This document shows, one piece after another, positions 1 through 8,964 of a stretch of DNA of 64,000 nt; the first letter of the stretch is position 1, and every line of letters starts with the position of its first letter. Source of the DNA: JANQQN01 sp964519665 (GTDB lineage: Bacteria > Myxococcota > Kuafuiibacteriia > Kuafuiibacteriales > Kuafuiibacteriaceae); the NCBI GenBank assembly GCA_964519665.1, contig CAZFIV010000026.1, forward strand, positions 6,090-70,089, read 5' to 3'. The notes beneath the pieces are model-generated. The model saw nothing but the letters and a program-made list of their open reading frames with translations, was not told where the DNA came from and searched no databases. Both the position numbers and the translations under genes were made by a program.

Positions 1-152
1 CCGAAAAACGCGGTGATGAGGCGAGTGGGCGGATTGGTGCTTTGGGCATACGCTGCTCGGGGTCGCACCATCTCCTCTAGAAACGGCAAGGCGATCGCTA
101 CCGTGCCGGCGCCGCGCAAGAAGGTTCGTCGATCGATTCGGTTCCGGAACAT
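1..152 (-). CDS. DUF1552 domain protein, N-terminal part only
   Basis: The reading frame starts at an ATG whose complement lies at 150-152 and runs off the left edge. About 50 residues are visible: MFRNRIDRRTFLRGAG, a hydrophobic stretch, then residues resembling AYAQ and a mature start. The RRTFLRG motif is a twin-arginine (Tat) signal, so the protein is predicted to be exported folded. A GAGGAGA Shine-Dalgarno lies just upstream, inside the end of the preceding gene, whose TGA stops 2 bases before this ATG, so translation is probably coupled. DUF1552 proteins regularly follow DUF1592-type proteins in myxobacteria and planctomycetes; their biochemical role is not established. The name rests on the N-terminal pattern and the partner gene. 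Confidence 0.75.
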   Translation of the reverse strand, partial: MFRNRIDRRTFLRGAGTVAIALPFLEEMVRPRAAYAQSTNPPTRLITAFF

Positions 153-154
153 GG

Positions 155-1846
155 TCATTCTCCTCGGGGTCCGGTCGTTCGGAAGACGGGATGAGCGACG
201 GCGGCGAGGACCAACGCTTCGAGCCGCCCCCCGTTGCTAGCGGTTGCCTCGGTGATGGCGCGGACCGCGGCTTCTTGGTCGCCGCCCAGTCGCCGGCCCA
301 AAAGGAACTCCAGTTGGCGACGGACCAGGCAGCGTCGGACCAGGACCGTTTCGCTAATGGTGGCCATGTACTGTTCGAAGTTATCGTAGGGCTGGTCAGC
401 GCCGCCGGTGAGCACGCCGGGAACCCAGCCATCGATCCGAATCGCATTGCCGAACTCGTCTTCGGTTCGATAGCGACCACGAAAGTCAAAATGCTCGAAC
501 CCGAACGCGAGCGGATCGAATTGACGATGGCAGCTGCCACACGCGTTCCGCTCCAAGCGAATGTCGGCGATCGCTCGCGTCGATGCATCGGCGGGTTGCT
601 CGGCCACGAACGCTTCGATGGTCGCCTGGAGCGAGGGCGGCGGGTCCGGCGGCTCGCCACAGAACAGCTGCGCTTGAAGGAACAGGCCTCGGGCGACAAT
701 GGAGCCTCCATCCGCGTTCGTCATGCCGGCCACGACGCCCGGCTGGGCCAGCAGACCTCGTCGCCCCGGTCGTCCCGTCGTGTCGTACGCGCGAAGCCCT
801 GAGCCCTGACTCGGTAGCTCCCAGCCTTCGGCCAAGGCGGGCGTCAACACGGCGGACGGCGCGGCGAAGATCGAGAAGAGGTCGCCATCGGCTTCGACGT
901 AGTTCGTGTAGAACGCCTGTGCCGTCTCGATCAGCTCGGACCGCAGGCCGTCGTCGTCGGGCAGACTCTCGAGGCGCGCCCAATCGGCCAGAAAGCGGGA
1001 CCGACCCCGGCGCATCTTGTCGACATCCGAGAGCATTCGAGTCGCCTGGGCGACCACGCCATCGACGGTATCGAGATCTCCCCGCCCCGCGGCCGCATAA
1101 AGCTCTGCATCCGGCGAAGAAGACCACAGCGCAAACGACAGCCGGGTGGCCATCGCGTACCCAGTCATCGATTGATCTTCGGTCGATTCAGGCTCGAGCA
1201 GGTACAAGAACGACGGTGATTGAAGGAGAGCCTGCGCCACCGCTCGCAGCGAGCGGTCAAAGCCATTCTCCGCCGCGATTTCGGTAAACAGGTCGGCATA
1301 GGTCGCCACTTCGCTGTTGGTTACGGGTCGTCTAAACAGAAGCGGTCCCGCCGATCGGATGAACGCTTCGGCGCACTGTCGTTCGAGTTCTCGGCAGGAT
1401 GCATGAGCGTTCAAGAACGGGTCGAAGCTCGGGTCGGCGACGATCGTTTCCGCCAACTCCGCGTAGGCCAGGACATGGTCGGGTAGCGTCGTTTGGCCGC
1501 TCGCGGTCCTCACGAAGCCCGCCAACGGCCGATCGACCGGGATGACGCTTCTTTGGGCTTCCGTGAGGCGAACACCGAGCACGTCCTGAACCGTGTAAAC
1601 ATACTCGTCGCTGCTCATGCGGCGGACGAGGGGCTCTAGGGGGCGAAACGCAGGCGCTGGGATTTCCGCAGGCGGCGGGTCGGAGGGAGGCGTCTCACCC
1701 GGTTGATCGGAAACGACTCTCGTCGGCGAATCTTCGGATGAGGACGGTCCATCGACGCCCGACGAGCCAATGCGGCCTGTGCACGCCGCGGAGGACGCTG
1801 AGTAGAGTACCACCAGCGTGTAGAGCAACGGATGACGAGACACCAC
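155..1846 (-). CDS. DUF1592/DUF1588/DUF1585 lipoprotein with CxxCH haem-type motif
   Basis: About 563 residues. The start chosen is GTG at 1846 (or the next codon, GTG at 1843), because this puts a lipoprotein signal (hydrophobic LLYTLVVLY then lipobox SAAC) at the N-terminus. A longer TTG-initiated frame to 1927 is open but adds a non-signal extension. Domain order follows the planctomycete-type family: DUF1587-like (VRRMSSDEYVYTVQDVLG), DUF1595, DUF1592 (RLSFALWSSSPDAEL), DUF1588 (RRGLLAQPGVVAG) with ACGSCH followed by RQFDPLAFGFE near residue 440, and DUF1585 at the C-terminus. CxxCH suggests covalent c-type haem in the periplasm. It is translationally coupled to the downstream DUF1552 gene. 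The family role is unproven; links to extracellular polymer degradation or electron transfer are inference. Confidence 0.85.
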   Translation of the reverse strand: MVSRHPLLYTLVVLYSASSAACTGRIGSSGVDGPSSSEDSPTRVVSDQPGETPPSDPPPAEIPAPAFRPLEPLVRRMSSDEYVYTVQDVLGVRLTEAQRSVIPVDRPLAGFVRTASGQTTLPDHVLAYAELAETIVADPSFDPFLNAHASCRELERQCAEAFIRSAGPLLFRRPVTNSEVATYADLFTEIAAENGFDRSLRAVAQALLQSPSFLYLLEPESTEDQSMTGYAMATRLSFALWSSSPDAELYAAAGRGDLDTVDGVVAQATRMLSDVDKMRRGRSRFLADWARLESLPDDDGLRSELIETAQAFYTNYVEADGDLFSIFAAPSAVLTPALAEGWELPSQGSGLRAYDTTGRPGRRGLLAQPGVVAGMTNADGGSIVARGLFLQAQLFCGEPPDPPPSLQATIEAFVAEQPADASTRAIADIRLERNACGSCHRQFDPLAFGFEHFDFRGRYRTEDEFGNAIRIDGWVPGVLTGGADQPYDNFEQYMATISETVLVRRCLVRRQLEFLLGRRLGGDQEAAVRAITEATASNGGRLEALVLAAVAHPVFRTTGPRGE

Positions 1847-2882
1847 ATCACCGTATCCCGCAAGGCGGGTGCCGAACGAAATGAAACGGTCAATCGCTCG
1901 ACGTTGGGGGCCGTAGACCCCATCCAAGTCGTGGATTGGGGGGCCCAGTCGATGTCGAGGCTCCGCACCGTGAGGACGAGTTCGTGCGCCAGCGAGCCCG
2001 TCGTTCGCGGCGGTCCTTCAACGTGGTTGCGGCGGCGCGAGCAGGCTCGGAGGCCAGCGGCCGCGAAGATGTGGCGCATGAATGAGGCACCCAGCCCCCG
2101 TGCCGAGCCGCTGGAAGCCAAAGGGGTCGACGATGGGAGGAGCTCCCTTGCGTTCGGACGTGAGGGGTTCGATTCTGTCCGATGGCGTCTTTCGGTGTCG
2201 AAACCACATCGGGGACCGAACCTGCGCGCCAGGCACCGAGGTTCACGCTTTGACAACCCGTCCTGCTCGCCACCTCATGTCGTCGTTGCCTTCGACGGGC
2301 CTGGTCGCGCGCGGAGGCAAAGTACGAAGACGTTCGCCGACGGCGGGGGTGCAGGCGTGCCCGACGGTGACGTCTCGTCGGCTGCGGCAGGTGAGATCGC
2401 GGCGCGGGCGACCGCGGCGGCGACATCAAGGCCGTGGGGCCATCACGAGTGGCAATGGCGTGCGAACCCGTAGAAGATGGACCAGCCGCCTTGAAGGCCC
2501 GCTCACCCCGATCGCTCCGGGCGACGCATCAAGTCGCCGGCCCGGGCTGACCCGGGAGCCGGCTGGGCGATAACCCGCCTGGCGTACTTCGAGCACCAAG
2601 GAGCCGGCGGCGCGTGCGTCCCGGCACTGGCGGTTGGGCTGGCGAAGGCTCGAGCCGGTTGCTGAACGGTCTGCGGTTCCAACGCTGACCCGACGGGCTC
2701 TGGGCACTTTTTGAGGCCCCCTAGACCGGCTGCGTAGCCGAACGCGGAACAGTTGGCAGCCATCGATGGCGCTGGCTCCGAATGAACCACCACGACGAGT
2801 GTCTCACACGCGTCTTCGACGAGCTCAGTTCAGTTGTGACGGTGACGGGGGCCTGCTAAAGCACCCTCGCGAGCGAGCCACC
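1847..2882. other. Non-coding stretch, no convincing gene
   Basis: About 1 kb between divergent units. Overlapping open frames exist on both strands, as expected at this GC content, but none shows a domain, signal peptide or good ribosome-binding site. A strong hairpin lies at 2536-2563 (listed separately). The promoters of the DUF1592 unit and of the polysaccharide operon must lie here, but no clear -35/-10 pair was recognised. Confidence 0.5.
2536..2563. other. Strong GC-rich hairpin
   Basis: GCCGG-CCCGGG-CTGA-CCCGGG-AG-CCGGC can form an 11-bp stem with a CTGA tetraloop and a 2-base bulge. No T-tract follows, so a canonical intrinsic terminator is not supported. It could be part of a structured RNA or chance in GC-rich DNA. 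Confidence 0.35.
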
Positions 2883-3917
2883 ATGGTCAGAATAGGAATT
2901 ATCGGGCTCGGCAAGATGGGCATATCGCACTTTGCGATCATCAACGCGCATCCAGACGCCGAGCTCGTGGCGGTCACCGACACCAACATCTTCTTGAACA
3001 GCGGACTCAAGAAACACACCAAGGTCAGCATCCACAAAGACTACCGGCGCATGATCGACGAGTCGCAACTCGACGCGGTCGTGATCGCCACCCCGACGAA
3101 GACCCACTACGAATTCGCCAAGTATGCCCTCGAGAAGGATCTGCACGTCTTCCTCGAGAAGCCCTTCACCCTCACTCTCGACGAGGGGCGAGAGCTGGTA
3201 CAGCTCGCGATCCGGAAGAAGCGGGTCAACCAAGTCGGCTTTCACAATCACTTTATCGGCACCTTCGCCGAAGCTCGCCGTTTGGTTGCCGCGGGGGCGC
3301 TCGGAGACCTCCACCACGTGAGCGGTGAGGCCTACGGTCAAGTCGTGACCCGGCCCAAGACCTCCACGTGGCGCTCCAAGAAATCAGAAGGTGGCGGCTG
3401 CCTCCAGGACTATGCATCTCACGTCGTGGACCTCATGAACTGGATGGTCGGTCCACCTCGGGCGGTAAGAGGGGCATACCTGAGCTCGATTTTTTCCGAA
3501 GGGGTTGATGATGCGGTCTACGCAACATTCGAGTACAAAGGCGGCCTTTCTGGGCAGCTCACGACGAACTGGTCGGACACGACTTATCGTAAGATGACCA
3601 CGATTCTTACTCTTTACGGGAACAAAGGAAAGGTCGTCGTCGACCGCCAGGAGCTACGCTTTCACGCCAACGCCGACCCGGGCCTCGAGGGTTACGAGCA
3701 GGGTTGGAACATCAAGTACATCACCGACCTGCAGCCTCCCGTGCAATACTACCTCCGCGGAGAAGAATACTCGAGTCAGCTCGACGCGTTCATTGCCAAC
3801 GTTCGCGAGAACCGCTTGGACGGAGACAATTCGTTCGCCAGCGCCTACGCCACCGACGAGGTGCTTGGGATGATCAAAAAGGCCGACGAAACTAGGGCCA
3901 CTGCAGGAGCCACCTGA
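2883..3917 (+). CDS. Gfo/Idh/MocA family oxidoreductase
   Basis: A 344-residue NAD(P)-dependent sugar-type dehydrogenase. The N-terminal Rossmann fold opens with GIIGLGKMG (residues 5-13), and the family EKP motif is at residues 92-94 (VFLEKPFTL), whose Lys contacts substrate and nicotinamide. The C-terminal half fits the alpha/beta substrate domain (GGGCLQDYASHVVDLMNW). Start is ATG at 2883; a longer frame from 2766 adds a low-complexity extension. The TGA stop overlaps the ATG of the next gene (TGATG), so the three genes 2883-5561 form one operon. With a WecG/TagA glycosyltransferase in that operon, the likely job is nucleotide-sugar modification for an exopolysaccharide or teichoic-type polymer. 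The substrate cannot be told from sequence. Confidence 0.9.
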   Translation: MVRIGIIGLGKMGISHFAIINAHPDAELVAVTDTNIFLNSGLKKHTKVSIHKDYRRMIDESQLDAVVIATPTKTHYEFAKYALEKDLHVFLEKPFTLTLDEGRELVQLAIRKKRVNQVGFHNHFIGTFAEARRLVAAGALGDLHHVSGEAYGQVVTRPKTSTWRSKKSEGGGCLQDYASHVVDLMNWMVGPPRAVRGAYLSSIFSEGVDDAVYATFEYKGGLSGQLTTNWSDTTYRKMTTILTLYGNKGKVVVDRQELRFHANADPGLEGYEQGWNIKYITDLQPPVQYYLRGEEYSSQLDAFIANVRENRLDGDNSFASAYATDEVLGMIKKADETRATAGAT

Positions 3918-4786
3918 TGGAACGTCTTCTCTTCGGCGACAATCAATTCTTCGGCGTGAACCATATGTCGGAGGAAAAGGCGCGCGCCCAGGCGATGAAG
4001 TTCCGGGATACCGCATCGATCATGCGGGTTCTGGGTACCGCCTACGATGAAGGTATCAAAACCTTCATGTGCACGACCCACGATCGCATTGGTGAAGTTG
4101 TCGATATCGTAAAGGCCGAACCAGAGCGTTATCCAGACTTCACCTTCTATCCCGGCATGCCCTACGCTCACAAATACGCCAACGCGGTCGGGGAGCTCGG
4201 AATCATCGGCACGCTCAAGAAGTTCGCGCCGGGAGGCATCTTAGAGACGGTTTATCGGGGCGCCATGGCCGGGGTGACGCAAGATCTCTACGCCCTCATG
4301 AGGCTGCTCGTCGACGCCGAAATGAAGCGATTTCGTGGCGCCAGGACCCCGGTCGTGTTCCTCCAGAACGTCGTCACCGACCTCCTTCTCGGATTCGACA
4401 TGCGCGACATGTTTCCGGCCTTCGCCGACCACGTCAAAAACAAGTACGACGCCGAGGTTGGGTTCTTCAGCATGAACATGCCGCGGCTGGTCGACGTGCT
4501 CATCGATGTGGGGATTGAGAATCCGATCGTGTGCTCGAACATCAACAAGATCGGTTTTCGGATGTGTGGCGGCGTCGACGCCTATGTGGAGTGCCTCCGC
4601 AACAAACAGTTCCGTCCGGTCGCGATGTCGGTCTTTGCTTCGGGCGCCATCCACCCCGAGGATGCTATCAAGTGGGTGTGTGAGCTCCCGAAGCTTGAGT
4701 CGATCGTCTTCGGAGCCTCGTCCGCCCAGAATATTCGCAACACCCGAGATCTGGTCGATAAGTACTGGCGCTTTGGAGGTGAATGA
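3917..4786 (+). CDS. Conserved hypothetical, possible TIM-barrel enzyme in polysaccharide operon
   Basis: 289 residues, not firmly recognised. It opens LLFGDNQFFGVNHMSEEKA and ends with SIVFGASSAQNIRNTRDLV, the latter reminiscent of the C-terminal phosphate-binding strand of aldo/keto-reductase-like TIM barrels. Alternating beta/alpha segments (KTFMCTTHDRIGEV; PVVFLQNVVTDLLLG; NPIVCSNINKIGF) fit a barrel. No signal peptide or membrane segment is visible, so it is cytoplasmic. It overlaps the upstream oxidoreductase by one base and is followed one base after its stop by the glycosyltransferase start. Context says polymer precursor metabolism; the reaction is unknown. The canonical AKR catalytic Asp-Tyr-Lys-His tetrad was not identified, so the fold assignment is tentative. 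Confidence 0.8.
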   Translation: MERLLFGDNQFFGVNHMSEEKARAQAMKFRDTASIMRVLGTAYDEGIKTFMCTTHDRIGEVVDIVKAEPERYPDFTFYPGMPYAHKYANAVGELGIIGTLKKFAPGGILETVYRGAMAGVTQDLYALMRLLVDAEMKRFRGARTPVVFLQNVVTDLLLGFDMRDMFPAFADHVKNKYDAEVGFFSMNMPRLVDVLIDVGIENPIVCSNINKIGFRMCGGVDAYVECLRNKQFRPVAMSVFASGAIHPEDAIKWVCELPKLESIVFGASSAQNIRNTRDLVDKYWRFGGE

Positions 4787-4787
4787 G

Positions 4788-5561
4788 ATGGCTGAAAAGA
4801 TACCGATCCTCAACATGGAGGTGGACAACCTCACCATGCAAGAGTTGGTAGAGAGCTTTCATGAGGGCGCTCTGCTGACGCTCCACGTAGACATGATCGC
4901 GAAGCTGCAGAGCGACCGCGAATTCTACGAACTCACGAAAGAGTTTGATGTTGTTACCTGCGATAGCCAGATCCTCGTCTTCGCAGCTCGCGCGATGGGC
5001 TACCCGATCAAAGAGCGGGTGTCGGGCTCCGACTTCTTTCCGCGCTTTTACATGCATCACAAAGACAATCCGGAGATGACGATCTTCATCTGCGGGGGCG
5101 GAGAAGGTATCGCGGCCGAGGCCCAGCGGCGAATCAACGCGAAAGTAGGTCGCGAGATGGTCGTCGGCGTCGACAGCCCACCCTTTGACTTCGACAAACG
5201 TCCGGAGGTCGTGGCGGAAATGGTCGAGAAGATCAATGCTTCGGGGGCCCGGGCTTTGGTCGTCGGACTCGCGGCCGGGCGTCAGGAGAAGTTCCTGATT
5301 CATCACCGGCACGAGATGCCAAATGTCAAGCTCCTCCTGCCGCTCGGCGGCACTATCGACTACGAAGCAGGGGCGGTGATGCGTCCGGCACCCTGGATTA
5401 CCGACGTCGGCCTCGAGTGGTTTGTACGTCTGATTCGCGAGCCGCAGCGGCGCTGGCACCGGTACCTCGTACACCAGCCACCGGTTTTGTACTGGCTCAG
5501 CCAACAAGCGCTCGGGACCTACCGGAACCCCTTCGGCGAGCCCCCCCCGTCTCAAGCCTGA
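4788..5561 (+). CDS. WecG/TagA/CpsF family glycosyltransferase
   Basis: 257 residues. The start ATG at 4788 follows a strong GGAGGT Shine-Dalgarno (about 4775-4780) located in the end of the previous gene; the longer frame from 4506 is a shadow of that gene. Family features are clear: VVTCDSQILVFAARAMG, IKERVSGSDFFPRF, IFICGGGEG, a VVGLAAGRQEKFLIH motif, LLPLGGTIDYEAG, and the terminal WFVRLIREPQRRWHRYL. These enzymes transfer N-acetylmannosamine(-uronate)-type sugars onto an undecaprenyl-linked acceptor at the cytoplasmic face of the membrane. Last gene of the three-gene operon. Donor and acceptor identity are inference. Confidence 0.92.
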   Translation: MAEKIPILNMEVDNLTMQELVESFHEGALLTLHVDMIAKLQSDREFYELTKEFDVVTCDSQILVFAARAMGYPIKERVSGSDFFPRFYMHHKDNPEMTIFICGGGEGIAAEAQRRINAKVGREMVVGVDSPPFDFDKRPEVVAEMVEKINASGARALVVGLAAGRQEKFLIHHRHEMPNVKLLLPLGGTIDYEAGAVMRPAPWITDVGLEWFVRLIREPQRRWHRYLVHQPPVLYWLSQQALGTYRNPFGEPPPSQA

Positions 5562-6070
5562 CGCCTCCAATTCGAAGCCAAGCCTTCTGGCAGAGCCACG
5601 TCGCTCGGGTCCGCACGTCTTCACCTACGGCCCTGAAGCATCGGGGTTGGCGCTGGTCTCCGGACCGACAGCATTGATGTCCTGCGGGGCGTGTGGTCTT
5701 CGTTCTCGACGATATTCAATGGATTGAATGATGGCGAACCGGACCGGCACTCGCGCCGGGATTGTCGAACACGTTCGCGAGTCGCCAGGAGCTCCAACGG
5801 TCAGGTGCGAAGCCTCGAATACGCCGTTTCTCGGGACGGATGGATGGTCTTTGACCGCCTTTTGGTTCTATCCCGTTGCTTTGAGCTCCAGGTCGCGGGA
5901 GTCGGGGCGGGATACGATATTTGCCATGGCGTCGTAACCTAATCTTCGTTCTTATTTCTTTGCCTCGAAATCCGGGCCTTCGTAAGTTCCCGGCCGTCCG
6001 AGTCCTGCGTGCACTAAGGTAGTATGAGGTGCGTTGGGGAGACTCGGTTCTAATTAAGGAGGCGATTCGT
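5562..6070 (+). other. Intergenic region upstream of phytase gene
   Basis: 509 bases without a supported gene. At about 5686-5730 a short in-frame stretch reads VVFVLDDIQWIE, matching the Walker-B signature of AAA-type (AAA_16) ATPases, but stop codons bracket it; it may be a tiny relic or chance. The 3' end carries a strong Shine-Dalgarno (AAGGAGG, about 6056-6062) for the phytase. Confidence 0.4.
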
Positions 6071-8416
6071 ATGCCAAGAAAAACCGTTGATGCTCGACGC
6101 GTTCTGACATGGGCTGGAACAGCGTTGGTAGTGTGGGGACTGACATCGACCGCAAGTGCGGAGGGCGAGGCGCCCGAAACCCCACCCGTTCGAAAGTTTG
6201 TTGAAGGGGTCGAATTCCTCGGCTCTACGGAGCTGCCCAGCGGCACTGTTTTCGACGGTACGGTCGTCGGGGGCCTTTCTGGGATCGTGTTTGACCCTGC
6301 TACGGGCCACTTCCTGGCCGTCTCTGACGATCGGGGCGCCGGGACCGACGGTACGCCTCGCTTTTACAAGCTTGCCATCGATCTCCGCGACGGGGCTCTC
6401 GAAGACGGTGACGTGATGATCCGAAGCGTCACGGCGTTGACGCTGCCTGATGGTTCGACGCTCGACGCCATCAATCCCGATCCCGAAGGTATCGCGATCG
6501 ATGCTTCCGGCGATCTGTACATCTCGTCGGAGCGTAACCTCGACGGCCGTTTCCCTCAGATCTTCAAGGTTGACGCACGGGGCCAGGTATTCGGTGAGCT
6601 GCCGGTCGACGCCAAGTTCAACGGAACGAGCGACGCCTTTGGGGTGCGCAACAACCTAGGATTCGAGAGCCTGACGCTCACTCCGGACCAGACCACCCTG
6701 TATACGGCGACCGAGAGCGCGCTCTTTCAAGATGGCTCGGCGTCCTCGGTGCTGACCGGCGCCGCAGCTCGAATCATCAAGTACGACGTGGCCACCGGAG
6801 CGCCGGTGGCCGAGTATATGTATGAAGTGGACGCGATCGCGGCGGCCCCGATTCCGCCCGATGCCTTCGCCGACAGTGGGCTCGTCGAGCTCCTGGCTCT
6901 CGACAATCAGGGTACGCTCCTCGCGCTGGAACGTTCGTTCTCGGTGGGCGCGCCCGACCGTGGCTACACTGGGAAGCTCTACCTTGCTCGCACCCAAGGC
7001 GCCACCAACGTCATCGGAGAAGATTCGGTTCCGACTGCGGTGGAAGACGATGAGCTCGAGATCAATGTCGATGAGCTCGTGCAGAAAGACCTGATCGCCG
7101 ACCTCGGCGACTTCGGCATCGTGGTCGATAACATCGAGGGCCTGGCCTTCGGCCCAACTCTTGCCGATGGGCGCCCGACCGTGATCATTGCCTCCGACGA
7201 CAACTTCAGCGCCTTCGGACCTCAGGCGACGCAGTTCATCGCCGTCGCCCTCGATATACGTGCGGTTCCCACCATTCCCGCCACCGAAGAGACGCCCGAC
7301 GAGATTCGGTACGATGGCCCCACCGACCTGACCGAAGGGTCCGACCCCGACGACCCGGCGATCTGGCTCCATCCTCGCCGTCCCGCTCGAAGCAAGGTCT
7401 TCACTGCGATGAAGAATGGAGGCCTGCGAGTGTATGACCTGAATGGCCACGAAGTTCAGCGAATCGAGCCAGAAGGCATTCGCTACAACAACGTCGATGT
7501 TCTCTACGACGTTCAACTCGGCTCGCGACGAGTCGATCTCGCGGTGGCTTCGGACCGAGCCAACGACACCCTCGCGATCTTCCGCATCCGGAACAATGGC
7601 AAGCTCCGCAACATCACCGCCGACAATGTTCCCGCGACCATCTTCGGCGTCGACGACGGCGAGCAGACCGCTTACGGCCTTGCAGCATACACCTCGCGGC
7701 GCGATGGCGAGCACTACGTGTTCGTGACCCAAGGCGACGGCGCCAAGATTGCGCAGCTACGGCTGATCCCGGGACGCCGTCGCGTGAGCTTTGAAAAGGT
7801 ACGCGAGCTCGATCTGCCCGTGGCAGACGGGGACGACGCGGAAGACTATCAGTCCGAGGGCATCGCCATCGACCGCGAGACCGGCATCGGGTACGTGACG
7901 GTCGAAGAAGAGCTCGGGCTGTTGGCCTTCGACGCGGAGGCTGACGGCGCCAACGACTTCCAAGTCGTGGCGGATATCGACAGCGACTTCTTCGAGCCCG
8001 ACCTGGAAGGCGTCTCGATCTACTATGGCAAAGACGGCCAGGGTCTGCTCATCGTTTCGTCGCAGGGTGACAGCACCTACTCGGTCTTCGATCGGGCGAC
8101 GCGCGCGTACTTGGGCTCCTTCGGCATTCGCAGCAAGGTCGACATCGACGGGGTGGAAGAGTCGGATGGACTCGATATCTTCTCCGGGGCCCTGCCCGGT
8201 TACCAATATGGTCTCATCGTTACGCAAGACGGTTCGAACGAGCTCGAGGTCGTCTTCGGTGATCCGGAAGACGGCGAGATCCAGAACTTCAACGTCAACT
8301 TTAAGTACCTAGACCTGGGTAAGGTGCTCGGCCTATTCGATGTCGAACCCAACCCCTGCTTCGATCCTCGGTCGACTCAGCGTGGCCTGCGGCGTCTCAA
8401 GTGTCGCCACCGCTAG
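6071..8416 (+). CDS. Secreted two-domain phytase (phytase-like esterase + 3-phytase propeller)
   Basis: 781 residues. ATG at 6071 is preceded by AAGGAGG. Signal peptide residues 1-30 (ends TSTASA, then EGEAP). Residues about 40-400 match the esterase-like activity of phytase family (GGLSGIVFDPATGHFLAVSD; NPDPEGIAIDASGDLYISSE; NIEGLAFGP). From about residue 422 a second domain matches the beta-propeller 3-phytase family: DPDDPAIWLHP, GGLRVYDLNG, YNNVDVLYD, DYQSEGIAID, GYVTVEEELG and a Ca-binding acidic surface. Such enzymes release phosphate from phytate outside the cell or in the periplasm. The fusion of both families is the notable feature. It stands alone, followed by a hairpin at 8454-8475. 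Substrate of the first propeller is unknown. Confidence 0.92.
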   Translation: MPRKTVDARRVLTWAGTALVVWGLTSTASAEGEAPETPPVRKFVEGVEFLGSTELPSGTVFDGTVVGGLSGIVFDPATGHFLAVSDDRGAGTDGTPRFYKLAIDLRDGALEDGDVMIRSVTALTLPDGSTLDAINPDPEGIAIDASGDLYISSERNLDGRFPQIFKVDARGQVFGELPVDAKFNGTSDAFGVRNNLGFESLTLTPDQTTLYTATESALFQDGSASSVLTGAAARIIKYDVATGAPVAEYMYEVDAIAAAPIPPDAFADSGLVELLALDNQGTLLALERSFSVGAPDRGYTGKLYLARTQGATNVIGEDSVPTAVEDDELEINVDELVQKDLIADLGDFGIVVDNIEGLAFGPTLADGRPTVIIASDDNFSAFGPQATQFIAVALDIRAVPTIPATEETPDEIRYDGPTDLTEGSDPDDPAIWLHPRRPARSKVFTAMKNGGLRVYDLNGHEVQRIEPEGIRYNNVDVLYDVQLGSRRVDLAVASDRANDTLAIFRIRNNGKLRNITADNVPATIFGVDDGEQTAYGLAAYTSRRDGEHYVFVTQGDGAKIAQLRLIPGRRRVSFEKVRELDLPVADGDDAEDYQSEGIAIDRETGIGYVTVEEELGLLAFDAEADGANDFQVVADIDSDFFEPDLEGVSIYYGKDGQGLLIVSSQGDSTYSVFDRATRAYLGSFGIRSKVDIDGVEESDGLDIFSGALPGYQYGLIVTQDGSNELEVVFGDPEDGEIQNFNVNFKYLDLGKVLGLFDVEPNPCFDPRSTQRGLRRLKCRHR

Positions 8417-8453
8417 AAGCTGCTGCGGTGCGTCGTTCAATCCGTTAGGTTAG

Positions 8454-8475
8454 GTTAGGCTAGACGCAGCCTAAC
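8454..8475 (+). terminator. Perfect 8-bp stem-loop after phytase gene
   Basis: GTTAGGCT-AGACGC-AGCCTAAC, 38 bases after the phytase stop, preceded by extra GTTAG repeats. No T-run follows, so termination is plausible but not canonical. Confidence 0.4.
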
Positions 8476-8519
8476 TTGCGGACCGGTTCGACCGGCCCCA
8501 TGTCTGACTCACCATCCTG

Positions 8520-8906
8520 CTATCGCTTGCTGCCTTGTTCCCTCGTCGCTAGCCGAAGTCCGAGCAGCGGTCCAAGGGCAGCGAGGACAAACGGCATGTT
8601 CGGGCTGAAGCCGAGGTTGCCGCCTATCCACTGGAGCAGGTTTAGGGTCACTACGAAGTAGCCGATGCATCCTCCGCCCCATAGGACGGCGTTGGTCATC
8701 ATCCACCACAACCAGCGGCCGGTTGTGTGTCCGTCACCTTCCGCCGGTCCCAAGGTAGGCGATGGTGAGGCTTCCCGGCCTTCATGCTGGGCCGCGAGCC
8801 ATCGCTTTTCGCTGTTGGCCAAGTAGCGCTGGAGCAAGAAGACGCCGAGAGCCGCGGTCAGCCCCATCGCGCCACCAATGACCGCCCCCAGGATCATGGA
8901 GCTCAT
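8520..8906 (-). CDS. Small membrane protein, unrecognised
   Basis: 128 residues from ATG at 8906 (alternatives: ATG 8897, or a longer frame to 8933). Predicted segments: an N-terminal hydrophobic helix (MILGAVIGGAMGLTAALGVFLLQ), a polar linker of about 35 residues, then two hydrophobic helices (WMMTNAVLWGGGCIGYFVVTL and MPFVLAALGPLLGLRLA). Glycine-rich first helix. No recognised family. It faces away from the CBS-domain gene. Probably an inner-membrane protein of unknown role. Confidence 0.6.
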   Translation of the reverse strand: MSSMILGAVIGGAMGLTAALGVFLLQRYLANSEKRWLAAQHEGREASPSPTLGPAEGDGHTTGRWLWWMMTNAVLWGGGCIGYFVVTLNLLQWIGGNLGFSPNMPFVLAALGPLLGLRLATREQGSKR

Positions 8907-8964
8907 GTCCGCACAGTAGCACCGGACCACCATCCGAACTAGCGAGCCGAACCGCCAGACCCAA

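Noticed and set aside
486..1287. Several long frames opposite or within the DUF1592 gene
   Set aside because: Arginine-rich shadow frames typical of high-GC coding DNA; no domain or ribosome-binding site.
1847..2882. Possible rRNA, tRNA or transposase in the 1-kb gap
   Set aside because: No cloverleaf, conserved rRNA segment or transposase motif was recognised on either strand.
5686..5730. VVFVLDDIQWIE, resembling an AAA ATPase Walker B
   Set aside because: Only 12 residues between stop codons; too short to call a pseudogene.
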